Shown: positions 1 to 7,980 of the stretch, in pieces
Numbering within the stretch: the stretch's first letter is position 1
Layout of the letters: each line of letters opens with the position of its first letter
From: a virus
DNA: 64,000 nucleotides
Virus record (IMG/VR): IMGVR_UViG_3300011113_000581
Span: 1 to 64,000 of that record
Reading direction: 5' to 3' (one strand)
Position numbers and translations under genes: made by a program
Notes under the pieces: model-generated
The model's database searches: none
What the model was told of the DNA's origin: nothing
What the model saw: only the letters and a program-made list of their open reading frames with translations

Positions 1-2
1 AC

Positions 3-839
3 TTTACCGAACCATTTGGCGGCAGTGGTGTGGAAGCCATGCTGTGCGGTACACCGTTAATCGCAGTTGACTACGGTGCGTTCACAGAAACAGTTATTGA
101 TGGTGTCACGGGATTTCGTTGTCATACGCTCCAGGATTGGATTGATGCTGTTGATCACACAACAGATATTGATCGTTCTGTTGTGGCCAGTACGGCAAGA
201 TCACGATACAGTCTTGAAGCCTGCGGTAAGAAATACGATAAGATTTTTAAAGACATTAACGCTCTTTGGGACAAAGGTTGGTATCAATTACGTGAAACAA
301 ATCAAATTAATTACACATATCTACACAATGAAGAGCTACCTTTTGCTAAGCGTTTAGCGGCGTGGATCAAAGATAATCTAAATCCACAAAAGGTTTTGGA
401 CCTAGGTTGCGGCCCTGGAACGTATGTAAATTGTTTTCAAGAGCTAGGCATCGACGCCACTGGATATGATACAGATATTCGAGTTGAAAACAATGATCAT
501 TTAATTTGCAAAAGCTTGTTTGACGTAGAAGAAGTAGGCGATGTTGTACTTTGTTTAGAAGTAGCTGAACATATTGAGTCTTGTAAAAATTTAAAAATTA
601 TTGAAGCAATGACAAGAACTTTGGCACCTAAAGGAACGTTAATATGGACCGCAGCAAAACCTGGTCAAGGTGGAGTAGGACACATCAATTGTCAAACAAA
701 AGACTACTGGATTGAGTTGTTTAAATCTCAACCACTAAAACGGTGTAATGGCATGGAATTAATTCTTGCTGAAGAAATGAAAAAAGATTATCACATGGGT
801 TGGTTTGTCCAGAATTTGTTGATCTATACAAAGACATAA
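3..839 (+). CDS. Glycosyltransferase GT4 C-terminus fused to SAM methyltransferase (5' truncated)
   Basis: The reading frame is open to the window edge, so the N-terminus is missing. The first 50 residues (TEPFGGSGVEAMLCGTPLIA, then a conserved E and a VTGF turn) are the C-terminal nucleotide-sugar-binding part of a GT-B fold, family 4 glycosyltransferase. After a linker comes a class I methyltransferase domain with motif I VLDLGCGPGTY and a later acidic LCLEVAEHIE segment. A GT plus methyltransferase in one chain suggests glycan extension and methyl capping. It is the first of at least four glycosyltransferase-type genes in the window. Acceptor and sugar donor cannot be read from the sequence. 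Confidence 0.8.
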   Translation, partial: FTEPFGGSGVEAMLCGTPLIAVDYGAFTETVIDGVTGFRCHTLQDWIDAVDHTTDIDRSVVASTARSRYSLEACGKKYDKIFKDINALWDKGWYQLRETNQINYTYLHNEELPFAKRLAAWIKDNLNPQKVLDLGCGPGTYVNCFQELGIDATGYDTDIRVENNDHLICKSLFDVEEVGDVVLCLEVAEHIESCKNLKIIEAMTRTLAPKGTLIWTAAKPGQGGVGHINCQTKDYWIELFKSQPLKRCNGMELILAEEMKKDYHMGWFVQNLLIYTKT

Positions 840-868
840 AAAAACAGCCCCACTGAAGAGGCTGTTTA
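835..868. terminator. Bidirectional stem-loop terminator
   Basis: Stem AACAGCC/GGCTGTT closes a 10-nt loop between two convergent genes. An A-run on the left gives a U-run for the leftward transcript; the rightward side has a weaker T-rich tail. Confidence 0.65.
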
Positions 869-884
869 CATTTGATTAATAAAA

Positions 885-1097
885 TTAAACAGCTGCTGCT
901 GCCATCTTTTTGAGATGCTTGCGAACTTTCTCTACATTCCACAAGTAGCTGTCTCGTGACCGGGTAGACGGAAATGCAGCAAAATGGGGTCCCAATTTAA
1001 GGGTACCGTCATCTCGCATCTTGAACAGTTGTTTTTTGTCGAGTCCAAGAAGCTCGCACGCTTTATTGGCTGTGACCCAGCCGGTAGAAGCTGTCAT
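885..1097 (-). CDS. Small helix-turn-helix DNA-binding protein
   Basis: A 70-aa protein whose N-terminal half (WVTANKACELLGLDKKQLFK) has the pattern of a MerR/excisionase-type winged helix: a helix, a turn at LGL, then a recognition helix. A basic helix near the C-terminus (EKVRKHLKK) follows. Such single-domain proteins act as phage transcription regulators or excisionases; no integrase is seen here, so regulator is more likely. It converges with the methyltransferase gene across a shared terminator. Which promoter it controls is unknown. Confidence 0.6.
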   Translation of the reverse strand: MTASTGWVTANKACELLGLDKKQLFKMRDDGTLKLGPHFAAFPSTRSRDSYLWNVEKVRKHLKKMAAAAV

Positions 1098-1222
1098 AAA
1101 GAACAGGGAGTGTTCAGATATACACTACCGACAAACCGCTATGCGTCAAGGATTTTTAGCAAATCTTAAACTTTGGAGCTTGGCTTAGCAATCTTAAAAT
1201 AAGGTAACGGCAACTTAAGAGT

Positions 1223-1585
1223 ATGTTCAGTGACGAGAACGCACCACTCGCCCTACTGATCGAAGTAACTCCAAGGTTAGCAAAAAAACGGTTTAGAGAT
1301 GATATTTATAAATCCTGGGATTACAAATGTGGCTATTGTGAAGATGTAGCTACAAGTCTTGATCACATTGTTCCAAGGTTTAAATCTGGTTCTAGCAATA
1401 GAAACAATCTGATTCCAGCTTGTCGTCGTTGTAACAGCAACAAGGGAAGTACAGAAGTAGAGACCTGGTACAAACAGCAAGATTTCTTTACTCAAGCTAG
1501 GATGGAAAGAATTAAATCTTGGATGTCGCAAGAAGTTATCGACATCTTCTCTTGTCAATTAGAAGCTTTGCAGGTGGCTGTTTGA
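1223..1585 (+). CDS. HNH endonuclease
   Basis: The 120-aa product carries a complete HNH nuclease core: CGYCED, then LDHIVPRFKSG, then an Asn-rich strand and CRRCNSNKG. The two CxxC pairs bind structural zinc and DH plus the later N/N form the ββα-metal site. It is followed after one base by the next ORF, so the two are probably co-transcribed. It may be a homing-type nuclease or a packaging-associated HNH; no terminase lies nearby, favouring homing. Confidence 0.85.
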   Translation: MFSDENAPLALLIEVTPRLAKKRFRDDIYKSWDYKCGYCEDVATSLDHIVPRFKSGSSNRNNLIPACRRCNSNKGSTEVETWYKQQDFFTQARMERIKSWMSQEVIDIFSCQLEALQVAV

Positions 1586-1586
1586 G

Positions 1587-4199
1587 ATGGGACTTTCATA
1601 TAATCCAGGGGCACGCAAGTGGAATTTAGTATATGAAAAAACGGATTACAAAACTGATAATCCAACGAATCTCCCTGAAACTAAGTTAGTTCAAAAAACT
1701 TTTGCAGATGTTCTTGAGGATCTTCGATCAGATCCTGACATTTATGTTTATAATGACGAGTACGGAGGAGAAAGATATTTTAGTAGATCTCGAGAAAGTT
1801 TTCTTCTCCCGGAAGAGCTACAAGAACGACAAGAAGCTTTAAAAACCGTACCAGATGAAGACAATATAGAAACCAATAAACGAAATAAAGAGTTAAACGA
1901 TTTAAATGCTTCTTTAAATACTGCTAATACAGATAGAAATAAAGCATATGATAAAACATTGCAAACAGTTAATTCAACCCGTGGTGGCGATTATGTTGCA
2001 CAACGTGATTTGATTAGAAATATTGAAGGTATTGATAACACTTTAAAAACAGCTTTAGAAGATTATTACAAAGCTTATTACAGTAACGAAAAACTTCAAC
2101 AATGGGATTCAAATCTTGGAGCCAAACCACCTTACGGTGAGTTTGATCCTTCCTATTACAAAAAGCAAAATCCAGTTGCCGCCCAACAATGGCAAGCTGC
2201 TGTAGCTAATGATGATATTGACATTACTCAAAGATATGGTGAGAATGGTTTTTATTTAAATCACTACACAACACAAGGCAAGCCAGCAGGTGCACGTGGT
2301 AATAAAGAAGAAGCGCTTGTTGCAGCAGAACGATATGTAGAACGCAAACTAACTGATGCTGATTTAGAGCAAGCACGTACAATTCAGCTTGGAGTCAACA
2401 CAGATACTCAAACAGAACGTCTTCTAAAAGTACCAGAGGTTGCCTCCGCCTGGGAAGCTGCCAAAGCTGGTGATTCTTACTGGAAATCAAAAGGAAAAGA
2501 ATTCTTCTTGGATGTAAATAAACCAGATGAATTTGCCGTTCTTTTTCGGATGTCAGATCGGCCGGAAGATAAGGAAGTTGCTTTCAAATACAACATTAAT
2601 GCTGGGTACGGCATTACGGAATTAGAAGACGCACTCAATACTGCGGTTGGCGAAAAAGCAATTGTTGACGTTAAGCGTTTTGGTGCGTTAACTCAAGACG
2701 TTTTAAAAGAAACAATTAAACAAATGAAAAAAGCTAAAGGCATGGAACAAGAGATTGCTATTTTTAACAACTTTGGTGCCTTTGGTGAAATTACAAATAT
2801 CAATCAAGATTTAACAAGTTCGATTCTTGGTGACTCTGGCATTGGTGGCGTACTCTCCTTTATGGGTGGCAATAAAACACAAGAATCATTAGAAAAATCT
2901 TTACGCGGAATTACAGGTATTAATAATGAAGTAACTTACAATTGGCAACAATGGTTTGATAACACACTTAAACAAAAGTATCAAACTGACTTAGAGCTGG
3001 GTCTTACAAAAGAAGAAGCAGAAGAACAAGTAAAAGTGCAAGGACAATTTGCACGTGACTTTATTGATCAATATTTGATTCCTCGATTTAATGAATCTAA
3101 ATCAATGAATGAATTCGTTGATTATCTTGACGTGCGTCAATCAGAACAAAACCCGTTCCAAACACAAGATATTCTCAATGCCGTTAAGCTGGTTGCTGAT
3201 ATAAAAGCCAATCAATACATTGAAGAATTACGCAAGACACCAGAGCGTTATTTTGATTCTCAATTCTATTTCAATCCAACAGGAGACAAAGCCAGGGAAG
3301 CTGCTTATACAACACAAGCAAACACAGTAAATGCTGATTGGGAAGCGGCCAAAGCTGGAGATTCCTATTGGAAGTCACAAGCGTATCGCTTTGGTATAGA
3401 TGTAAACGATAAAGATGCTTTTGCCAGGATGCATTTCCAGGTAAAAGGACAGGGGCAGGGTTATGATCCAGCAGATGATATCCTTACTGCTTCTAAAGTT
3501 AGTGACTACATCTATACAAAAATTCTTCCGGCACTTAACGAAGAAGCTTTGGCACAAGGAACTGTCTTCGGTCAGTTTTTAAAACCAGAAGAATTTGCTG
3601 ATGAGATGTTAAAAGGACTAGATCCAGCGGATAAAAAAACTTGGGACGAGGTATTAAAAACATATGGCCTTGATAATTTTGGTGGCTCTATTGAAGAGTT
3701 AAAAAATTACATCACAGAAGCGGTAAGAACAGGTTCAGCCCAGGACATCAGAGAACAGATCAAGTATTTAAATAAGAAAAAAGAAAAACCAACGCAAGAA
3801 ATTTTAGGTGTTACTTACATCCAAAGAGAAGAAGACTACAAACCAGCTAAAACAATTGAAGGGGAGTCCCAGCTTTACAAGGTGTTTCAATCCGCTGGAT
3901 ATCAAGGAACAGAAGATGAGTTTTATGAAAACTTTTTTCCGGATTTAGATAGGTCTGAGCAAGTTGCTCTTACCAAAGCAGGTACAAATGAAGCATTGAA
4001 AACAACTGGACTTGATTTTTCTGACCCCTTTGCCTCCCTTGGTACCATTGAAAGTTTCTTTGGTGAGAACAAAACAGAAGAAGAACCAGCAAAAACTAGT
4101 TATTTTACAATTGATACAGATGAAGATCTTCCCACTAAAACAAAAGCTGGGCAAGGTTTCTTAGATGAATTCACATCCATGTTTAAAGGGTTTGGTTGA
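1587..4199 (+). CDS. Large acidic protein with repeated WEAAKAGDSYWKS domain, probable virion protein
   Basis: An 870-aa protein without a family I recognise. It contains a duplicated unit of at least 40 residues: WEAAKAGDSYWKS at about residues 287 and 584, each followed by a similar F-x-x-DVN-x-x-x-x-F strand. A weaker related stretch (QQWQAAVANDDIDI, then a YGENGFYLNHY segment) lies near residue 205. The rest is helical, Glu/Lys/Gln-rich with no membrane segment or signal peptide. Size, repeats and position among plus-strand lysis and virion genes suggest an internal or tail structural protein, but this is inference. Start ATG is one base after the HNH stop. Confidence 0.7.
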   Translation: MGLSYNPGARKWNLVYEKTDYKTDNPTNLPETKLVQKTFADVLEDLRSDPDIYVYNDEYGGERYFSRSRESFLLPEELQERQEALKTVPDEDNIETNKRNKELNDLNASLNTANTDRNKAYDKTLQTVNSTRGGDYVAQRDLIRNIEGIDNTLKTALEDYYKAYYSNEKLQQWDSNLGAKPPYGEFDPSYYKKQNPVAAQQWQAAVANDDIDITQRYGENGFYLNHYTTQGKPAGARGNKEEALVAAERYVERKLTDADLEQARTIQLGVNTDTQTERLLKVPEVASAWEAAKAGDSYWKSKGKEFFLDVNKPDEFAVLFRMSDRPEDKEVAFKYNINAGYGITELEDALNTAVGEKAIVDVKRFGALTQDVLKETIKQMKKAKGMEQEIAIFNNFGAFGEITNINQDLTSSILGDSGIGGVLSFMGGNKTQESLEKSLRGITGINNEVTYNWQQWFDNTLKQKYQTDLELGLTKEEAEEQVKVQGQFARDFIDQYLIPRFNESKSMNEFVDYLDVRQSEQNPFQTQDILNAVKLVADIKANQYIEELRKTPERYFDSQFYFNPTGDKAREAAYTTQANTVNADWEAAKAGDSYWKSQAYRFGIDVNDKDAFARMHFQVKGQGQGYDPADDILTASKVSDYIYTKILPALNEEALAQGTVFGQFLKPEEFADEMLKGLDPADKKTWDEVLKTYGLDNFGGSIEELKNYITEAVRTGSAQDIREQIKYLNKKKEKPTQEILGVTYIQREEDYKPAKTIEGESQLYKVFQSAGYQGTEDEFYENFFPDLDRSEQVALTKAGTNEALKTTGLDFSDPFASLGTIESFFGENKTEEEPAKTSYFTIDTDEDLPTKTKAGQGFLDEFTSMFKGFG

Positions 4200-4498
4200 T
4201 GTCAGATAAACATCAAAAAGCAGCAAAAGCGGCTAAGCTAGCTAAAGATGATATGGCTTGCAACAAGCCTAAAAGGACACCTAATCATCCCACCAAATCA
4301 CACGTTGTAAAAGCGTGTAAAGATGGAGAAGAAAAAATTATTAGGTTTGGCCAACAAGGCGTGGAAGGTGCAGGTAAAAACCCTAAGACTGAAAAAGATA
4401 AAGCCAGACGCAAGTCTTATTACGCACGTCATAATGCTCAAGATGCCAATCCAGACATCATGTCGGCGAGATATTGGAGTCATAAAACGAAATGGTAG
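4199..4498 (+). CDS. Small basic conserved phage protein
   Basis: A 99-aa, strongly basic protein. The pattern THVV-like SHVVKACKDGEEKIIRFGQQG, then Lys/Arg-rich RRKSYYARHNAQ and MSARYWSHKTKW, recalls a family common in large phages and some giant viruses whose function is not known to me. The ATG overlaps the preceding stop (TGATG), implying translational coupling. An upstream TTG is possible but less likely. Confidence 0.7.
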   Translation: MSDKHQKAAKAAKLAKDDMACNKPKRTPNHPTKSHVVKACKDGEEKIIRFGQQGVEGAGKNPKTEKDKARRKSYYARHNAQDANPDIMSARYWSHKTKW

Positions 4499-4538
4499 AT
4501 AGCGTTAAGTGGTAAAATAATTGGGTTGCTTGAACCCA

Positions 4539-5123
4539 ATGTCTAACGCAAACAGACGTTTTGTTTCTGTGCAGTGTGAAGTGTGTGCGTGTGATGGGTC
4601 TATTCGCATAGATCAATATAAGCGTCGACAAGGACTATGGAAGTGCAGATCTTGCAATAAAAAGGGGCAAGTACCAAGTAATAAAGGCACCGGGGTAAAG
4701 AATAATCCTGAACTTTTAAGAACGCGTTCTAGTTATGACAAAGCAAAATATCGTTGCAAGACAGGTCACAGAGGATACTACGTAAATGTTGAATTTCGTT
4801 TTACGTCTCTTCAACAATTAATCGATGAGATTGGGACAAGGCCAAAAGGGCATAGTTTAGATCGTATTAATAATTTGGGTCATTATGAACCTGGTAATGT
4901 AAGATGGGCTACCCACAAAGAACAATGTAGAAATAAACGAAACAATATATTAGTTGAATACAAAGGTAAAATAATGTGCTTAACAGATGCAGCAAAAATT
5001 TCTGGTTTGAATCTTAATACTTTACAAAGAAGGCTTAAAGCTGGTTGTCCATCAAGCCATCTTTTCATGAAAGGACGATGGCGCTATAAAAATGGAAAAT
5101 TAGCTGAACTTAAATTGGAATAA
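4539..5123 (+). CDS. HNH homing-type endonuclease with zinc ribbon and C-terminal DNA-binding helix
   Basis: N-terminal zinc ribbon (CEVCACDG ... CRSCNKKG) is followed by the phage homing HNH signature: SLDRINNLGHYEPGNVRWAT and EQCRNKRNN. The C-terminal 45 residues (DAAKISGLNLNTLQRRLKAG) look like a NUMOD/HTH specificity module. I chose the ATG giving MSNANRR; an upstream TTG lies in a small hairpin (GGGTT-gctt-GAACCC). The gene is probably a free-standing homing endonuclease; its cleavage site is unknown. Confidence 0.85.
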   Translation: MSNANRRFVSVQCEVCACDGSIRIDQYKRRQGLWKCRSCNKKGQVPSNKGTGVKNNPELLRTRSSYDKAKYRCKTGHRGYYVNVEFRFTSLQQLIDEIGTRPKGHSLDRINNLGHYEPGNVRWATHKEQCRNKRNNILVEYKGKIMCLTDAAKISGLNLNTLQRRLKAGCPSSHLFMKGRWRYKNGKLAELKLE

Positions 5124-5145
5124 ATAATTATAAATGGTAATCTAA

Positions 5146-5274
5146 ATGGGAAAAGTAAAAGGCAACACTTCAATCAAGAAAGAGTCTCGTCCTAAGCTAA
5201 CAAAACAAGGACAAGGACAAAACTCCAAACCTTCTCATGGACGCAAGAAGTCTCGTGGGCAAGGCAAAGGCTAA
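5146..5274 (+). CDS. Tiny Lys/Gln-rich basic protein
   Basis: A 42-aa ORF made mainly of Lys, Gly, Gln and Ser (ends with KKSRGQGKG). It resembles in composition the Lys-rich small protein at 30604-30774. It could bind DNA or RNA. The gap between HNH and lysozyme holds no other candidate, and codon use matches neighbours, but evidence is compositional only. Confidence 0.5.
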   Translation: MGKVKGNTSIKKESRPKLTKQGQGQNSKPSHGRKKSRGQGKG

Positions 5275-5323
5275 CAGTTTGTTTTAATTAAGACTATTAT
5301 GGGAAATAGCTGAACTATTTCTC

Positions 5324-5989
5324 ATGTCCGATTTTTCGCGGGCAATTAAACTTATTAAAAAATATGAGGGGTTTAGCGAAAAAGCTTACCCAGATCCTTG
5401 TACTGGAATAGCTCCCTACACTATTGGGTTTGGTACACAATATTACCCCGATGGTACACCAGTAAAAAAAGAACACTGCTGCACAGAACGTAAAGCATTG
5501 GAGTATTTGAACCACGAAGTGGAAGTCATCAATGATGAATTGATGCGACTTAATCTTGGGCTTGATGAGTCAATGCTTAATGCGTTGATTTCTTTTGTGC
5601 ATTCCATCGGATGGGAACCCTTTTTATATAGCCCCATCATTGACGCAATTGAGATTGAAGATTGGCGTGAAGCGGCAGAACAAATTACGCAATGGGTCTT
5701 TGATCCTTATTACAAAGTAGTTGGCGGCCTCTTGGATCGACGCAGAGAAGAATCGTCGCTTTTCTTATCGGAAATACGTTCTTCCTTGTCGCCCACGGGG
5801 GGCATCTTGCTGAGAGCTTTCTCAAACTTTGGTGGTGCTGAACATCAAATCAAAGCTGTTGAAGCCCTAGAACAAAAAATCAATCCTTATGTATTGGCTG
5901 AATTTGCCAACCAGTACGATCTGGAAACTTGTTTTGATTTTTGCCGGGAATATCCATGGAAGGATTCAGTATTTGAATCTTGGGATTAG
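5324..5989 (+). CDS. GH24 lysozyme-type endolysin
   Basis: N-terminal 150 residues are a T4-lysozyme-like (GH24) muramidase: catalytic Glu in KKYEGF (E15), the following D24 and the YTIGFGT strand with a catalytic Thr. It cleaves the N-acetylmuramic acid to N-acetylglucosamine bond of peptidoglycan. The 221-aa length exceeds the T4 enzyme, with a C-terminal helical extension of unknown role. No signal peptide is seen, so a holin is expected. A short hairpin (GAAATAG/CTATTTC) ends two bases before the ATG. A second, unrelated lysin is at 14336. Confidence 0.88.
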   Translation: MSDFSRAIKLIKKYEGFSEKAYPDPCTGIAPYTIGFGTQYYPDGTPVKKEHCCTERKALEYLNHEVEVINDELMRLNLGLDESMLNALISFVHSIGWEPFLYSPIIDAIEIEDWREAAEQITQWVFDPYYKVVGGLLDRRREESSLFLSEIRSSLSPTGGILLRAFSNFGGAEHQIKAVEALEQKINPYVLAEFANQYDLETCFDFCREYPWKDSVFESWD

Positions 5990-6013
5990 AATATTTAAAG
6001 CCAAACGAATGAA

Positions 6014-6313
6014 ATGGAAAACTCAGTGCAGCCCCGTGAGTTAGAACTTCCTCTTCAGTTGCAGTTTGCAATGCGTAAAGCTGAACTTGAAGCCCAGGAA
6101 ATGACCTGGGACCAACTTTACGCAGCTCTTTTAAACCTGTACCAACGTCGTTTAATTGAGTGGGCTGCCGTGAAAGACATCCTTCAAGACGAAAATATTG
6201 AACTTGAATTTGACTGCCCGACTCAACTTGAACTTATGGAATTGGCCATGATGTGCCAAGGTGATGACGATGATGAAGAAGAAGATGATGACGAACCGAT
6301 GTCAGTCTTCTAA
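6014..6313 (+). CDS. NblA-like phycobilisome-degradation protein with acidic tail
   Basis: Residues about 10-56 (starting ELPLQLQFAMRKAELEAQEM, then T-x-x-QLYAALLNLYQRRL and a final VKDIL) match, without gaps as far as I can recall, the two-helix layout of NblA: L-x-L-x-QQF, an M-S/T turn, Q-x-x-x-x-L-x-x-LY-x-x-x-x-x-R/E, then Y/V-x-x-LL. NblA binds phycobiliproteins and hands phycobilisomes to Clp protease; phage copies are known from cyanophages. Unlike the usual 60-aa protein, this one is 99 aa and ends with a run of about 13 Asp/Glu. Identity is low, so the call needs a profile search. It directly follows the lysozyme gene. Confidence 0.5.
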   Translation: MENSVQPRELELPLQLQFAMRKAELEAQEMTWDQLYAALLNLYQRRLIEWAAVKDILQDENIELEFDCPTQLELMELAMMCQGDDDDEEEDDDEPMSVF

Positions 6314-6532
6314 AAACTGAATCAATCGACCCAAGTACCACTGAGCTTTTTTGAGGGACTCAACACCACCCTTGTGACGCTCCCTCCATAAATATTTCAC
6401 GCAATTTCCTTTCAAATAACCACGATATTCTTCTGCGGTTAGCTGCGCTTCAATAGCTTCAATAGTTTCAATACCACCTTTTGTGTAGTGCGGGGGGTGG
6501 TTCACCACATCTACAGTTTTACGTTGAGGCAT
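6302..6532 (-). CDS. DUF3310 protein
   Basis: A 76-aa protein consisting of a DUF3310 domain: VNHPPHYTKGGIETIEAI, then GYLKGNCVKYLWR and KKAQWYLGRLI. This family is common in phages and sometimes fused to nucleotide-kinase-like proteins; its activity is not established. The ORF is open 180 bases further upstream, but that extension overlaps the next minus-strand gene, so I place the start at MPQRK. Its 3' end overlaps the NblA-like gene by 12 bases tail to tail. Confidence 0.8.
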   Translation of the reverse strand: MPQRKTVDVVNHPPHYTKGGIETIEAIEAQLTAEEYRGYLKGNCVKYLWRERHKGGVESLKKAQWYLGRLIQFLED

Positions 6533-6567
6533 GGGACAGAAACCGTCCTTGCATCCGTCTTCCGAAT

Positions 6568-6930
6568 CTACCGGCTCAAACCACGTCTTTTCTTCGACAA
6601 TTCGATCTCGCTCTCCGGCATCCCCTCCAGTTCCAAGACTAAAGACCTGGGCTTCGGATTGGCGCCCATCTTCATCCCTTCTTCCATACTCGGAATATAC
6701 CCCGTCAGTCCGCATCGCTCTCCTCCTTCAAGTTGTAGGTTCTGGCGCTCACGGCCTTCTTGGGTGAGCACTAAACCCCGATTATAAAGGTCTTGAAGTG
6801 GAACGTCGTGTTTTTCGTTGTCTAGTTCTTGACCAAAATCCATCAGGCTTAAACACCTGTTTTTTACTTCATTATTCGTAACAATGAAGTTATCTAAGAA
6901 GTCGCTCATAGATGACGCAGCGTGCATCAT
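6568..6930 (-). CDS. Hypothetical protein
   Basis: Up to 120 aa, acidic, without recognised motif. Either ATGATG at the 5' end or the internal ATG giving MSDFLDN may be the start. Its last 147 bases are also open in the frame of the DUF3310 gene, so the exact junction of the two genes is uncertain; a frameshifted single product cannot be excluded. Together they form a two-gene leftward unit facing the gene at 6972. Confidence 0.5.
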   Translation of the reverse strand: MMHAASSMSDFLDNFIVTNNEVKNRCLSLMDFGQELDNEKHDVPLQDLYNRGLVLTQEGRERQNLQLEGGERCGLTGYIPSMEEGMKMGANPKPRSLVLELEGMPESEIELSKKRRGLSR

Positions 6931-6971
6931 TGTTATATCTTGGCCTGAATTCCTTCAAGTAAAATAATAAC

Positions 6972-7364
6972 ATGGCAAGATTTTTAGACCCCACATACGA
7001 TCCCAGGAATCAGTCCGGTACCTCTGGAGCTGAGGTAACAGACCTTAATCCTGAGCAAGCGTATGATACCGATATTCGTCGTCTTGATGAAACAGGACGA
7101 GCAATTGCAGAAGAAACTGACGTAAGAAATGTCAGGCAACAAGAACGAGTTGCCAAGTTTATGGCAGCAGCTAAAACCGCTGGTGCATATAAACAAAAAG
7201 CTTCGATTGACGAACCACAGATCCGTGGTAGAACCCCTAGAAACGAAGCAAATATTGATGGTGTAGTTCTTCCCAGCCAGGGGGACTCCGGTGGTAAAGC
7301 AGGTGGTGTCAGTTACGCACGGAAGCCCCAACCATCTGCTGGTACCTTTAGAGGTTTCAGTTAA
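6972..7364 (+). CDS. Hypothetical protein, probably disordered
   Basis: A 130-aa, Gly/Ala/Arg-rich protein with few hydrophobic residues and no recognised domain. It stands alone between leftward genes and overlaps the dCTP deaminase gene by four bases tail to tail. Charge pattern in its middle (VRNVRQQERVAKFMAAAKTA) could form one amphipathic helix. Function unknown. Confidence 0.6.
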   Translation: MARFLDPTYDPRNQSGTSGAEVTDLNPEQAYDTDIRRLDETGRAIAEETDVRNVRQQERVAKFMAAAKTAGAYKQKASIDEPQIRGRTPRNEANIDGVVLPSQGDSGGKAGGVSYARKPQPSAGTFRGFS

Positions 7365-7948
7365 ACCTGACTGAATACAACTTCTTTCTTTTGGTCTTGG
7401 TACTTGCCTTTCCTCATTTGGTAATCAGTTTCACACTCATTACCACGGAAGAACAGCAACTGGCAGATACCCTCGTTTGCATAGATGCGATTAAAGAGAG
7501 CAGTGCAATTACTGATCTCAAGAGTTAAGTGTCCTTTCCACCGTGCTTCTGCAGGTGTAATATTTGCCATAATCCCCGATCGGGCATACGTACTTTTCCC
7601 TACGGCAACTACAGTCACATCTTTAGGTAGCTCTAGGTATTCTTCTGCAACACCCAGGCAATAACCAAAAGGAGGGAGTAGAAAGTACTGACCTTTCTCA
7701 TCTTCCAGCAATTCGGCTGGCTTAAGAATATTTGCATCAAATGCTTTGGGATCACAATCTCCTGATTGAGTGCGACCAAAAATCAAACACTGCTTAGGCG
7801 AAAGACGAATATCGTATCCGTACGAACTCAACCCATAGCTCAGTAAACGGCGACCATCTTGTTCATTAATCAACCGATCCTGGAATGGCTGAATCATTCC
7901 CTCTTCAAGGGCAAGCTGCTTGATTTCTTTGTCTGAAAGAATGCTCAT
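7361..7948 (-). CDS. dcd: dCTP deaminase
   Basis: The 195-aa protein has the dCTP deaminase/dUTPase fold motifs in order: SSYGYDIRLS, a GKSTYARSGI nucleotide-binding loop, and TPAEARWKGHLTLEISN holding the catalytic Glu. It converts dCTP to dUTP (and ammonia) for dTMP synthesis. Length agrees with the family. It is the first gene of a leftward group followed by no thymidylate synthase in this window. The mono- versus bifunctional (deaminase-dUTPase) form cannot be settled by eye. Confidence 0.88.
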   Translation of the reverse strand: MSILSDKEIKQLALEEGMIQPFQDRLINEQDGRRLLSYGLSSYGYDIRLSPKQCLIFGRTQSGDCDPKAFDANILKPAELLEDEKGQYFLLPPFGYCLGVAEEYLELPKDVTVVAVGKSTYARSGIMANITPAEARWKGHLTLEISNCTALFNRIYANEGICQLLFFRGNECETDYQMRKGKYQDQKKEVVFSQV

Positions 7949-7980
7949 AACGTCAACTAAGCTTTCAAAGTGTAGCTTAC

